A stretch of 64,000 nucleotides of DNA from Pseudomonas sp. (GTDB taxonomy: Bacteria; Pseudomonadota; Gammaproteobacteria; Pseudomonadales; Pseudomonadaceae), in the NCBI RefSeq assembly GCF_030690725.1, contig NZ_JAUYGD010000053.1, positions 171,801 through 235,800 on the forward strand, given 5' to 3'. Numbering within the stretch: the stretch's first letter is position 1; each line of letters opens with the position of its first letter. The notes under the pieces are model-generated. The model saw only the letters and a list, made by a program, of their open reading frames with translations. It was not told the DNA's origin and made no database searches. This document shows positions 35,778-44,988 of this stretch, piece after piece. Made by a program: the position numbers and the translations under genes.

Positions 35778-35795
35778 ATAGACCGGTCGGTCTAT
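35778..35795. promoter_or_regulatory. TetR-type operator
   Basis: ATAGACCG-GT-CGGTCTAT, perfect 8-bp arms, 11 bp upstream of the TetR start codon. The core resembles the TAGACC-N4-GGTCTA type bound by NemR-like TetR proteins. Confidence 0.75.
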
Positions 35796-35963
35796 TTTGC
35801 CAAGGGTTTTCTTCGTCATAGCCAGCCGATATGGCGCGGCATAAGTTGGCTTTGCTGTCGACGCACCTTCAGGCGTGCCGCGCAGAGTGCGCCGGTGAGC
35901 ATTTCCTTTAGCGCTTTTCCGCTACCATCTGCTTCTCTCCCGCATGCGATAAGGATTTCCCTC

Positions 35964-36560
35964 ATGTCCATCTCCACGCTGATTTTTCTGGCGGTTGTCG
36001 CCGCGCTGATCTTTTACGTGATTGGCATTTACAACCAGCTGGTGACCTTGCGTAACCGCTTTCAGAACGCCTTTGCGCAGATCGAAGTGCAGCTCAAGCG
36101 TCGCTATGACCTGATCCCCAATCTGGTGGAAACCGCCAAGGGCTATATGGCCCATGAGCGGGAAACCCTGGAAGCGGTGATTGCCGCGCGCAACAACGCG
36201 GTGACCGGGCTCAAGGCGGCAGCGGCGCAGCCGGGTAACGCGCAGAGCATGGCGCAACTGGGTGGCGCGGAAGGGCTGCTCAACAGCGCCCTGGGCCGGC
36301 TGAACGTCACGCTTGAGGCTTACCCGGACCTCAAGGCCTCGGCGAATATGCAGCAGCTCAGCGAAGAGTTGAGCAGCACCGAGAACAAGGTGGCCTTTGC
36401 CCGCCAGGCGTTCAACGATGCGGTGATGGCCTACAACACCTACAAGCAGGCATTCCCACCGGTGCTGCTGGCCGCCAGCTTTGGCCACGCCCAGGACGCC
36501 AGCCTGCTGGAGTTCGCCGACAGTGCGGCGATTCAGGAAGCGCCGAAGGTGTCGTTCTAA
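35964..36560 (+). CDS. lemA: LemA-family protein
   Basis: 198 residues from the ATG at 35964 (AAGGAT upstream). One N-terminal transmembrane helix (SISTLIFLAVVAALIFYVIG), then the LemA coiled domain with YNQLVTLRNRFQNAFAQIEVQLKRRYDLIPNLVETAKGY. It is paired with an M48 peptidase 17 nt downstream, a conserved combination at the cell envelope. Not the GacS sensor that was also once called LemA. Role unclear. Confidence 0.9.
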   Translation: MSISTLIFLAVVAALIFYVIGIYNQLVTLRNRFQNAFAQIEVQLKRRYDLIPNLVETAKGYMAHERETLEAVIAARNNAVTGLKAAAAQPGNAQSMAQLGGAEGLLNSALGRLNVTLEAYPDLKASANMQQLSEELSSTENKVAFARQAFNDAVMAYNTYKQAFPPVLLAASFGHAQDASLLEFADSAAIQEAPKVSF

Positions 36561-36577
36561 GTTAAGGGCTCGGCACG

Positions 36578-38500
36578 ATGAACTTCTTCGAGCAACAGGA
36601 CCGCGCCCGGCGTAACAGCGGGCGTCTGCTGATTCTGATGGCGCTGGCGGTGCTTAGCCTGATCAGCCTGACCAGTCTGGCGCTGGGGGCGATCTGGCAG
36701 CTATTCGGCAACGATCAGAACTCGCTGGGTCTGCTTGATGGCCCAGGCAGCCTGCTGCCCAGTTGGCCACTGGTGGGTTGTGTGGCGCTGGTGGTGATCG
36801 GCGTGGTGTTGCTGGGCAGTCTGTACAAGCAGCTGCAGCTGAGCCGTGGTGGCCAGGCGATTGCCGAGCGCCTGGGCGGACGCTTGATCAACCTGTCGCC
36901 ACAGAACCTTGAAGAGCGCCGGCTGCTCAATGTGGTGGAGGAAATGGCCCTGGCCTCGGGCACCTCGGTGCCGCCGGTGTATGTGCTTGATGATGCCGGG
37001 ATCAATGCCTTTGCCGCCGGTCTGACGCCGCAGGATGCGGTGATCGGGATTACCCGTGGGGCGATCTGTCAGCTCAGTCGTGATGAATTGCAGGGCGTGA
37101 TCGCCCATGAGTTCAGCCATATCTTCCACGGCGATATGCGCCTCAACACGCGCCTGGTGTCGGTACTGCACGGCATTCTGCTGCTGGGCCTGATCGGCGG
37201 TTTTCTGCTGCGCAGCAGCGGGCGCAGTGGCCGCTCCAGCCGTAACAACTCGGTGGCGATCGTGCTCGCCATCGGCGTCACGCTGTGGGTGCTGGGTTAT
37301 GCCGGGACCTTTTTCGGCAACCTGATCAAGGCCGCCGTAAGCCGCCAGCGCGAGTTTCTTGCCGATGCCTCGGCCGTGCAGTACACCCGCAACCCGGAGA
37401 GCATTGCCGGGGCCTTGAAGAAGATCGGCGGCAATCTGTATGGCTCACAACTGCAGGCCGGGCATGCCGCCGAGTTCAGCCATATGTATTTTGCCGCCGG
37501 CATCAGCCAGGCCCTGGAAGGCATGCTGGCTACCCATCCACCGCTAGATCAACGTATCCGCCGCATCACTCCGGGCTGGGATGGCCGCTACCCGCATGTG
37601 GCCGAGCTTAGCGCGGCAACGCCGGTGGCGGCAGCCAGCGATTCGACCGTGAATCTGTATGACCTGAGTGCCTTTGTCCCCGGCCTGAGCGCCGCAGCGG
37701 CGAGTGAGGCGATTGGCGCCATTGGCGACCCACAAGCCGCGCATCTGCTGGCCGCGCGCAGCACCCTGGCGCAGCTGGATCTGGCCCTGAGTGAGGCGGC
37801 GCACAGCTGCAGCGGCGCCCAGGCATTGCTTTACGGCCTGCTGCTCGACCCTGTCGAGACGCAAGCTGTGCAGCAATTACAGCTGTTGCAGCCGCGTATC
37901 GCCGCCGAGGTTGCCACGCAGCTTGAGCAGTTGCGTGAGCCGCTGCGCCAGCTGGCGCCGGGTATGCGTTTGTCGTTGCTGGATCTGGCCATGCCGGCCC
38001 TCAAGCAGTTGGCGGCCGATCAGTTCGCCGCGCTCAAGGCCAATCTGGCTCTGCTGATTCGTGCCGACGGCCGGGTCGCGCTGCTGGAATGGACGCTGCT
38101 GCGGATTGTCGAGCGCAATGTCGAAGGCGCACGTGCGCAGACCAGCCGCTACCAGCTGCAGGAGCTGGCCGCTGAGACTCGCGTGGTGCTGTCGCTGCTG
38201 GCCCGCGCCGGCGGGGTGGATGAGCCGGCCGCGCAGCTGGCTTTCCAGCATGCTGGCAGCGAGCTGGCGTTCCCGCTTGAGCAACTGCTGCCGGCCAGCG
38301 CCAGTGGCTTGGCGGCGCTGGAACCTGCGCTGCGCCGCCTGAGCCTGCTCTGGCCGTTGCAGAAACCGCAGCTGCTCAAGGCCATGGCGCGCTGCATCGA
38401 GCATGACGGCCAGATCAACCCCGCCGAGGCCGAGCTGATGCGCGCCGTGGCAGATATCCTCGATTGCCCGATGCCGCCCTTGCTCGCCGCACGTGGTTGA
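36578..38500 (+). CDS. M48-family metallopeptidase
   Basis: 640 residues. Two N-terminal membrane helices (about 17-42, 63-83), then an HtpX-like M48 domain with the zinc motif HEFSH at 177-181, LNTRLVSVLHGILLLGLIGG as a third helix and REFLADASAVQYTRNPESIAGAL with the glutamate ligand. A long helical C-terminal region of about 300 residues is of unknown function; the total is longer than HtpX. It is in an operon with lemA. Likely envelope quality control. Confidence 0.88.
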   Translation: MNFFEQQDRARRNSGRLLILMALAVLSLISLTSLALGAIWQLFGNDQNSLGLLDGPGSLLPSWPLVGCVALVVIGVVLLGSLYKQLQLSRGGQAIAERLGGRLINLSPQNLEERRLLNVVEEMALASGTSVPPVYVLDDAGINAFAAGLTPQDAVIGITRGAICQLSRDELQGVIAHEFSHIFHGDMRLNTRLVSVLHGILLLGLIGGFLLRSSGRSGRSSRNNSVAIVLAIGVTLWVLGYAGTFFGNLIKAAVSRQREFLADASAVQYTRNPESIAGALKKIGGNLYGSQLQAGHAAEFSHMYFAAGISQALEGMLATHPPLDQRIRRITPGWDGRYPHVAELSAATPVAAASDSTVNLYDLSAFVPGLSAAAASEAIGAIGDPQAAHLLAARSTLAQLDLALSEAAHSCSGAQALLYGLLLDPVETQAVQQLQLLQPRIAAEVATQLEQLREPLRQLAPGMRLSLLDLAMPALKQLAADQFAALKANLALLIRADGRVALLEWTLLRIVERNVEGARAQTSRYQLQELAAETRVVLSLLARAGGVDEPAAQLAFQHAGSELAFPLEQLLPASASGLAALEPALRRLSLLWPLQKPQLLKAMARCIEHDGQINPAEAELMRAVADILDCPMPPLLAARG

Positions 38501-38690
38501 CCGCCCGGCGGTGCGGCTTGACCCTGCGCCGCGGGCGGTAGACTGTAAAACGGCGGCGCACTGTCATGCCTTGGTCATCAAACCGGGCAATGCTGAACTG
38601 GCCAATAACAACCACCTTTAGGGCGTTCGCCCCTTCATTGCACTGCCTCCTGACCCCGTCACGCCGTTTTTAAGCGGCAAGGAGAGAGCC

Positions 38691-38879
38691 ATGAACCTGT
38701 TGCAGCCCGTCACCGCTGGGTTGTTTGATCCGCAGCTACAGCTTGAGGCCGAGCCTGATGCACTTGAGGCAGATCGGCGCGGCGCTAGCATCCACGCGGA
38801 AATCATCCACACCATCGCCGCTATCGACCAACTGACTGCGCACTGGCAGCGGCCTCCTGAACCGCCGCAGTTGCGCTAA
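38691..38879 (+). CDS. Small hypothetical protein
   Basis: 62 residues, acidic N-terminal half. AAGGAGAG sits 6-13 nt before the ATG, and the frame ends 9 nt before a terminator, so it is probably real. No recognisable domain. MNLLQPVTAGLFDPQLQLEA is the opening; the end is rich in P and Q. Confidence 0.55.
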   Translation: MNLLQPVTAGLFDPQLQLEAEPDALEADRRGASIHAEIIHTIAAIDQLTAHWQRPPEPPQLR

Positions 38880-38887
38880 GCAGTCCC

Positions 38888-38924
38888 GCGCCAGGCAACA
38901 TGGCTGTCGCCTGGCGCTTTATTT
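38888..38924. terminator. Rho-independent terminator
   Basis: GCGCCAGGC / GCCTGGCGC with a 12-base loop and TTTATTT; shared by the small gene and convergent LysR gene. Confidence 0.8.
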
Positions 38925-39824
38925 ATCAGCCGCCGCAAAGGCCTGCAGCAAATCTTCGCTAAACGCCTGCTGGGCATCACTGGGGTGCTGGCCGCGATGG
39001 CTGGCCAAGTGAAACGGCACCTCAAAACTCAATGCTTCGGCCTGCAGGGCGCGTAAGCGGCCGCTGGCCAACCAGGGCGCGGCGATATGTTCGGGCAAAT
39101 AACCGATATGCCGGCCAGAGAGGATAAACGCCAGGGTGCCGTCCACCTGTTCGGTCTGCGCCGAACTGGCCGCGCTCTGGAAAGGCTCGCGGGCTTGCAC
39201 GAAACGGTAGGGATGATGCACCCGGTCGGCCTGCTGCAAGTCTTCCAGGCTGATCTGCGGGCGCTTGAACAGCGCATGCCGCTCCGCGCAAAACAGCACC
39301 TGGCGCTCACGAAACAGCGGCTGATAATCCAGCGCAGTCTGGTTGCCGGAGAAATAGCCGATGGCCAGATGCAGCTGGCCCTGTAACAGACGGCGTTCCA
39401 GCTCGGCGGGCATGGCGGTCAGCAGCTCAATCTGCACCGCCTGGTTGCGCCCGCGAAAGCGGCCAATGGCCTCGGCCACCTGTCCCAGCACGCTGGCCGC
39501 CAAACCCTCGGAGAGGCCGATACGCAGCTCACCCAGCAGTTTGTCGGCCATGCCCTGGGCTTCGCCCTTAAAGGTGTCGATGGCACTGAACAGTTTGCGC
39601 GTGGCGCTTAGCACCTGCTCACCTTTGGGCGTCAGGTGAAAGCCGCCCTTGCCGCGCTCGCACAGACGAAAACCCAGGCGGGTTTCCAGTTTGGCCATCT
39701 GCGTGCTGATGGTCGACTGACCAATCCCCAGCTCACCCTGGGCGGCGCTGAAACCGCCGCACTCCACCACGGTGACGAACAGACGCAGCAACTGCAGATC
39801 AAGGTCGCGTAACTGGCTGAGCAT
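38919..39824 (-). CDS. LysR-family transcriptional regulator
   Basis: 301 residues from the ATG at 39824 (GGAG 6-8 nt upstream); the frame opens 5 codons earlier at 39839. N-terminal winged helix DLDLQLLRLFVTVVECGGFSAAQGELGIGQSTISTQMAKLETRLG, then a substrate-binding-like effector domain. The nearest target is not obvious; the divergent neighbour on the other side is the pentapeptide/channel gene, on the same strand. Regulon unknown. Confidence 0.88.
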   Translation of the reverse strand: MLSQLRDLDLQLLRLFVTVVECGGFSAAQGELGIGQSTISTQMAKLETRLGFRLCERGKGGFHLTPKGEQVLSATRKLFSAIDTFKGEAQGMADKLLGELRIGLSEGLAASVLGQVAEAIGRFRGRNQAVQIELLTAMPAELERRLLQGQLHLAIGYFSGNQTALDYQPLFRERQVLFCAERHALFKRPQISLEDLQQADRVHHPYRFVQAREPFQSAASSAQTEQVDGTLAFILSGRHIGYLPEHIAAPWLASGRLRALQAEALSFEVPFHLASHRGQHPSDAQQAFSEDLLQAFAAADK

Positions 39825-39893
39825 GCCGGCTCCAAACATTGCTGATGGTCGATGCGCCAGTAGATCACTTGGGTTTTCTTCGATGCAACTTGC

Positions 39894-40823
39894 CTAGCGA
39901 GTCATCTTCTTCACAAACACCACAACAAACAGCGCCATGGTAAAGCTGCCGGCGAATGCCTCGAAGGCCGCAATCGGCCGGGCCAGGCCGTGGGGGGTGA
40001 TATCGCCGTAGCCGAGGGTGGTGAAGGTCACCACGCTGAAGTAAAGACAGTCGGCGAGGTCGTCCAGGTTGGCCAGCCAGCCACGTTCCAGGGCCAGCCC
40101 CAGAGGCTGGTCGGCGTGTTGTACGCCGACCAGAAAGTACAGCAGGCCGCAGAAAACGATCAGCGCGATGGAGAACAGCACGACGTTTAGCGGCTTTTCG
40201 CCGTAGCCGCTAAACAGGTCGACCAGCCAAGACAGCAGGCGTCTGCCGCCATAGCGCGGCAGTTGCCGGCGGCGCATAACCATCTCGCGGTGGAAGAACA
40301 GCCCGGCCTGCTCGAACAGCCCGGCCTTCTCCAGGTGCAGGCGCAGGTTGCGGTAGGTTTCCTCGGCCTCTTCAAAGCAACGCCGGGCTGCAGCGCTGTC
40401 GCCCAGGCGCTGGTGCGCGTGGCCCTGGCGCTCCTGGCGCAGACGGCGGTCCCAGATCACGTTGTCCAGGCGCGCGCCGTCCAGTTGCACGCCGAGCAGG
40501 TTGCAGTCGCGCAGGTCGCAGCAATGCAGGTTGGCGCCGCGCAGGTCAGCTTTCATCAGCGAGCTGCCGCGCAGATCGAGGCCAAACAGGTGGGCTTTCT
40601 GCAGGTCAGCGCGGTACAGGTCGCTGTCGCGCAGGTCGTAGCCGGTGCGCTGGTGGTGGTTGACCAGATCGATGCCGGCCAACTGGGCGTACTTGAGCTG
40701 AAAAGCGCGCATCGGCGCGCCGCTTTGCGCACGCTGGTGCAGGGCGGCGCACAGGCCATCGAGGCCGCGTTTGTCCTGATCAGCATCGAGCCAGAAGCGT
40801 TCATCGACCTGCAGCTCGCTCAT
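39894..40823 (-). CDS. Pentapeptide-repeat protein fused to a two-helix potassium-channel pore
   Basis: 309 residues with two parts. The N-terminal half has pentapeptide repeats (A/D-D-L-x-x pattern, DLRDSDLYRADLQKAHLFGL and following, about 61-120). The C-terminal half has two membrane helices (about 213-233 and 283-304) around a K+ selectivity filter TFTTLGYGDITP (residues 266-277), as in Ion_trans_2. A helical linker (about 140-200) joins them. Predicted K+-selective channel with a cytoplasmic sensing or scaffold domain. Gating signal unknown. Confidence 0.85.
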   Translation of the reverse strand: MSELQVDERFWLDADQDKRGLDGLCAALHQRAQSGAPMRAFQLKYAQLAGIDLVNHHQRTGYDLRDSDLYRADLQKAHLFGLDLRGSSLMKADLRGANLHCCDLRDCNLLGVQLDGARLDNVIWDRRLRQERQGHAHQRLGDSAAARRCFEEAEETYRNLRLHLEKAGLFEQAGLFFHREMVMRRRQLPRYGGRRLLSWLVDLFSGYGEKPLNVVLFSIALIVFCGLLYFLVGVQHADQPLGLALERGWLANLDDLADCLYFSVVTFTTLGYGDITPHGLARPIAAFEAFAGSFTMALFVVVFVKKMTR

Positions 40824-40999
40824 AGCGCCGCTCTCCGTGGTGGTTTAGCAAGCCTAGTCGGCTGCTGGCGCTGCGAAAGGCTTGATCCGCTTACACATTG
40901 ATAAATGGCAATGTCAGCGTGCGCCACTTCATATTTACCCGAAGCAAACCGCGCGGCAGGATGGCCTCAGCCCACTGGAAGTCGATGAGGTAGTTCGCC

Positions 41000-42079
41000 A
41001 TGCGCCCGCTCATGCCCCTGTTACTGCTGTGCTGCGCCGTTGCTGCGCAGGCCGAAGAGAAGGCCCTGAACCTTTACAGCTGGTCCGCCTACCTGCCGGA
41101 GCAGGCGTTGCAGCGCTTCAAGGATGAAACCGGGATCACCGTCAAATACGACATCTTCGACAGCGCCGAAGCCCTGGACAGCAAACTGCTCACCGGCGGC
41201 AGCGGTTATGACGTCGTCTTCCCGGCCTCCAGCGGCCTGGCCCGGGCGATTCAGGCCAAGGCCGTGCAGCCGCTGGATCGCGCGCAGTTGCACAATCTGC
41301 ACAACCTCGACGGCGAACTGCTGGGCAAACTTGCCAGTGCCGACCCCGGCAACCAGTACGGCCTGCCGTACACCTGGGGCACGGTCGGCGTGGGTTTCAA
41401 CCTTCAGGCGCTCGAACAACGACTGCCCGGCGTGCCGCTGAACAGCCTGGATCTGTTGTTCAAGCCCGAGTACGCCAGCAAGCTCAAGGACTGCGGCATC
41501 GCGGTGATCGACTCGCCGCAGGAAGTGATCAGCATCGTCCTCAACTACCTGGGCAAAGACCCTTACAGCAGCGAGCGTGCCGATCTCGATGCGGTGGCGC
41601 AGCTGCTCGCCCAGCTGCAACCGAACCTGCGTTACGTCGGTGCCGGCCGGCATATCAATGACCTGGCCAAGGGCGAAATCTGTCTGGCGCTGACCTACAA
41701 CGGCGACGCCTATATGGCCGCAGCCAACGCCGCTGAGGCCAAGCAGCCGTTCGAGGTGCAGTACCGCATCCCGCGTGAGGGCACTTTGCTGTGGTTCGAC
41801 ACCATGGCCATCCCTGCCGATGCGCCGCACCCCGAGGCTGCCCACGCCTTTATCGATTACATGCTGCGCCCCGAGGCCATCGCTGAGCTGACCAACAGCG
41901 TGTTCTTCGCCAACGCCAACCAGGCCGCCACGGCGCTGGTCGACCCGGCGATCAGCGGCGATGCCGATATCTACCCCGATGACGCAGTGCGCGCGCGGCT
42001 GTTTGCCGAGCAACTGCTGCCGCTGCGCCAACAGCGTGAGCGCACGCGCATCTGGACCACATTCCGCAGTCAGTATTGA
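41000..42079 (+). CDS. Polyamine-type ABC transporter substrate-binding protein (PotF/SpuD-like)
   Basis: 359 residues; signal peptide MRPLMPLLLLCCAVAAQAEE, then LNLYSWSAYLPEQALQRFKDETGITVKYD, characteristic of PotF/PotD spermidine/putrescine-binding proteins. GAGGTAG lies before the ATG. No permease or ATPase genes are next to it. It is followed within 11 nt by an agmatinase, which suggests it binds agmatine, putrescine or a related guanidino amine. Partner transporter is probably encoded elsewhere. Confidence 0.85.
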   Translation: MRPLMPLLLLCCAVAAQAEEKALNLYSWSAYLPEQALQRFKDETGITVKYDIFDSAEALDSKLLTGGSGYDVVFPASSGLARAIQAKAVQPLDRAQLHNLHNLDGELLGKLASADPGNQYGLPYTWGTVGVGFNLQALEQRLPGVPLNSLDLLFKPEYASKLKDCGIAVIDSPQEVISIVLNYLGKDPYSSERADLDAVAQLLAQLQPNLRYVGAGRHINDLAKGEICLALTYNGDAYMAAANAAEAKQPFEVQYRIPREGTLLWFDTMAIPADAPHPEAAHAFIDYMLRPEAIAELTNSVFFANANQAATALVDPAISGDADIYPDDAVRARLFAEQLLPLRQQRERTRIWTTFRSQY

Positions 42080-42089
42080 GTACAAGGCA

Positions 42090-43061
42090 ATGGAAGAATT
42101 TAACGGCAACGACCTGGCATTTACCCGCGACAGCCTCTACGGCACCTTCTCCGAGCCGACCTACGCCGGCGTCACCAGCTTTATGCGCCGGCGCTACAGC
42201 CGCGACTTGCAGGGCGTGGATCTGGTGGTTAGCGGCGTGCCTTTCGACACCGCCACCACCAACCGCCCCGGCACCCGCTTCGGCCCGCGAGCGATTCGCG
42301 CGGCCTCGATCACCAGCGCCTGGGAGCGGCATTACCCCTGGGAGTTCGACCCCTTCGATCACCTGGCAGTGATCGATTACGGCGACTGCAATTTTGATCA
42401 CGCCCTGCCGCACAAGATTCCGGCGGCCATCGAGGCGCATGCCGAGCATATCGTGCAGGCCGGTTGCGCCATGCTCACCCTGGGCGGCGACCACTTCATC
42501 AGCTACCCGCTGCTCAAGGCCCATGCGCGCAAACACGGCGCGCTGTCGCTGGTGCACTTCGATGCGCACAGCGACACCTGGCCGGACAGCGATGATAGCG
42601 AGCAGGGCGTCAGCCACGGCACCATGTTCTATCACGCGGCCCGTGAAGGGCTGGTCGATCCATCGCGCTCGGTGCAGATCGGCCTGCGCACCACCAATGA
42701 CGATGTGATGGGCTTTCAGGTGCTGGATGCGCGCCAAGTGCACCGCAGCACGCCGGAGCAGATCGCCGCGCAGATCCGTGCGCGGGTCGGCGACAACCCG
42801 GTGTACCTGACCTTCGATATCGACTGCCTCGACCCAGCCTTCGCCCCCGGCACCGGCACGCCGGTCTGTGGCGGCCTGAGCACGCATCAGGCGCTGGAAA
42901 TTCTCCGTGGCCTGCGCGGCATCAACCTGGTCGGCATGGACGTGGTGGAAGTCTCGCCACCCTACGACAACGCCGAAGTCACCGCCCTGGCTGGCGCTAC
43001 GGTGGCGATGGAGTTGGTGTGTTTGTATGCCGCGCGGCATAAGTTGGGCGAAAAGACGTAG
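42090..43061 (+). CDS. speB: Agmatinase (SpeB-like)
   Basis: 323 residues from the ATG at 42090. Ureohydrolase with metal motifs GGDHF, VHFDAHSDTW and TFDIDCLDPAFAPGTGTP, and overall a close match to E. coli SpeB (agmatine to putrescine and urea), including GMDVVEVSPPYDNAEVTALA. Guanidinobutyrase or guanidinopropionase activity, known in Pseudomonas paralogues, is the alternative. It follows a PotF-like gene and is probably co-transcribed. Confidence 0.82.
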   Translation: MEEFNGNDLAFTRDSLYGTFSEPTYAGVTSFMRRRYSRDLQGVDLVVSGVPFDTATTNRPGTRFGPRAIRAASITSAWERHYPWEFDPFDHLAVIDYGDCNFDHALPHKIPAAIEAHAEHIVQAGCAMLTLGGDHFISYPLLKAHARKHGALSLVHFDAHSDTWPDSDDSEQGVSHGTMFYHAAREGLVDPSRSVQIGLRTTNDDVMGFQVLDARQVHRSTPEQIAAQIRARVGDNPVYLTFDIDCLDPAFAPGTGTPVCGGLSTHQALEILRGLRGINLVGMDVVEVSPPYDNAEVTALAGATVAMELVCLYAARHKLGEKT

Positions 43062-43142
43062 GGTGGAAATCGCGGTTTATTTCCACCCTTGGCGTTCACC
43101 TAGGCTACCCATGGTGGACCGGTGAAGCTTGGTCCACCCTAC
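43060..43142. repeat. Palindromic repeat element
   Basis: GTAGGGTGGA at the start pairs with TCCACCCTAC at the end, with internal palindromic stretches. Common Pseudomonas intergenic repeat, directly behind the agmatinase stop. Confidence 0.6.
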
Positions 43143-43167
43143 GATTCTGACGGGCCCTGCGAAACCT

Positions 43168-43245
43168 GTAGGAGCGGCCTTGGCCGCGATTTTGCTTATT
43201 CACGTCGATTCGCGGGCAAGGACTAGGCGTCCCCCCCGCTCCTAC
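43168..43245. repeat. REP-type palindromic repeat, asymmetric variant
   Basis: GTAGGAGCGGCCTTGGCCGC on the left; on the right, GACTAGGCGTCCCCCCCGCT then CCTAC. Confidence 0.75.
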
Positions 43246-43286
43246 AAGCACTGAGCATGTCGGCCAAAGCCAATTCAGGGATCGCC

Positions 43287-43312
43287 ATAAAAAACGGGCC
43301 CAGCAGGCCCGT
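43287..43312 (-). terminator. Terminator of the CoA-transferase operon
   Basis: On the minus strand ACGGGCC-TGCTG-GGCCCGT followed by TTTTT; 17 nt past the stop codon. Confidence 0.9.
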
Positions 43313-43329
43313 AAATTAACACTCAAGTT

Positions 43330-44889
43330 TTACTCGGCATTCAGCTGCTCGCTCAGGCCCATGGCTGCCGGCAGAAACAGCCGCGCATCCATCAGCTGCG
43401 GTGCACGCACGATGGGGGTGAAGTCCATGCGGTCGAGGATGTCGCGTTGGATATCCACCCCCGGTGCTACTTCGATCAGCTCCAGACCGTCCAGCGTCAG
43501 GCGCAGTACGCAGCGCTCGGTGACGTAGAGCACCGGCTGGCCGCGTTCGGCAGCTTGGTGGCCGGCGAAGGTACGGTGTTCCACCTCGGCGACAAACTTG
43601 CGCAGCTCGCCGTCCTTGATGATGCGCAGCTGGCCGTTCTCGATGCGGATATCCTGCGGCCCGGCGCTGAAGGTGCCGAGGAACACCACCTGCTTGGCGT
43701 TCTGGCTGATATTGATAAAGCCGCCGGCCCCGGCCAGGCGTGAGCCGAACTTGGACACGTTGAGGTTGCCCGCCGCATCGGCCTGGGCCAGGCCGAGGAA
43801 GGCGATGTCCAGGCCGCCGCCGTCATAGAAATCGAACTGATAAGGCTGGTCGAGCAGCGCGCTGTGGTTGCTCGCTGCGCCAAAATCCAGCCCCGAGGCG
43901 GGTATGCCGCCGATCACCCCGGGCTCGGCGGTCAGGGTCAGGCGTTCGATCACGCCTTCCTCGGCCGCAACCCCGGCCACACCTTCGGGCATGCCGATAC
44001 CGAGGTTGACCACCGCACCGGCTTGCAGCTCCAGCGCCGCACGGCGGGCGATCAGTTTGCGTACATCCAGCGGCATGGCCTTGAGGCTGTCCATGGCGAC
44101 GCGGGTTTCGCCGGCGAAGGCCGGGTTGTAGGCGGTGGCGAAGGTTTGCTGGTGATTGGCCGGCTCGGCCAGCACCACACAGTCCACCAGAATCCCCGGG
44201 ATTTTCACCTCGCGGGCATTTAGCGAACCGCGTTCGACGATGCGCTCAACCTGGGCGATCACCAGCCCGCCCGAGTTGCGCGCGGCCATGGCGATGGCCA
44301 GGCTCTCGATGGTCAGCGCCTCGCGCTCGAAACTCAGGTTGCCGTCGGCATCGCTGCTGGTGGCACGCACCACCGCCACGTTAATCGGGAAGGTCGGGTA
44401 GAACAGGTAATCCTCGCCGTCGATCGGCATCAGCCGCACCAGCTCGGTGGTGGTACACGCATTGAGCTTGCCGCCGCCGTGGCGCGGGTCAACGTAGGTG
44501 CCCAAACCAACCCGCGACAGCTGCCCCGGCTTGCCGGCGGCGATATCGCGAAACAGCTGGGAGATCACTCCCTGCGGCAGGTTGTAGGCCTCGATGCGGT
44601 TGTCCACTGCCAGCTTCTGCAGCCCCGGCACCAGGCCCCAGTGGCCGCCGATCACCCGGCGCACCAGGCCTTCATGGGCCAGGTGATTAAGGCCACGACC
44701 CTTGCCATCGCCTTGGCCGGCGGCATACACCAGGGTCAGGTCGCGTGGAGCCTGTTCAGCAAGAAAGCGCTGCTCCAGGGCAATGGCGATTTCCTCTGCG
44801 AAACCGATGCCGACAAAGCCGCCGGTGGCCAGATTGGCGTTATCCGGAATGCGCGCCACAGCAGCGGCGGCGGTGATGATCTTGCTCAT
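43330..44889 (-). CDS. Acyl-CoA:acetate/3-ketoacid CoA-transferase (YdiF-like)
   Basis: 519 residues with both halves (alpha and beta type) of family I CoA-transferases in one chain: N-terminal [20 protein letters not shown] and C-terminal [19 protein letters not shown]. The glutamate of TAEPGVIGG is the likely CoA-carrying residue. Transfers CoA between acyl and 3-keto acids such as acetoacetate. Its neighbours, a GntP-type permease and a sigma-54 activator, suggest use of hydroxybutyrate or a related short hydroxy/keto acid. A REP hairpin separates it from the permease. Confidence 0.85.
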   Translation of the reverse strand: MSKIITAAAAVARIPDNANLATGGFVGIGFAEEIAIALEQRFLAEQAPRDLTLVYAAGQGDGKGRGLNHLAHEGLVRRVIGGHWGLVPGLQKLAVDNRIEAYNLPQGVISQLFRDIAAGKPGQLSRVGLGTYVDPRHGGGKLNACTTTELVRLMPIDGEDYLFYPTFPINVAVVRATSSDADGNLSFEREALTIESLAIAMAARNSGGLVIAQVERIVERGSLNAREVKIPGILVDCVVLAEPANHQQTFATAYNPAFAGETRVAMDSLKAMPLDVRKLIARRAALELQAGAVVNLGIGMPEGVAGVAAEEGVIERLTLTAEPGVIGGIPASGLDFGAASNHSALLDQPYQFDFYDGGGLDIAFLGLAQADAAGNLNVSKFGSRLAGAGGFINISQNAKQVVFLGTFSAGPQDIRIENGQLRIIKDGELRKFVAEVEHRTFAGHQAAERGQPVLYVTERCVLRLTLDGLELIEVAPGVDIQRDILDRMDFTPIVRAPQLMDARLFLPAAMGLSEQLNAE

Positions 44890-44923
44890 AGCGGGTACTC
44901 GAAAGCGAAAGGGGATCTCGACC

Positions 44924-44976
44924 GTAGGAGCGGGCCATGCCCGCGATAGCGGTTCGCGGGCATGGCCCGCTCCTAC
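44924..44976. repeat. REP-type palindromic repeat
   Basis: GTAGGAGCGGGCCATGCCCG and its reverse complement around a short loop; lies between the permease and CoA-transferase genes. Confidence 0.85.
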
Positions 44977-44988
44977 GGGTGTCGTGAC

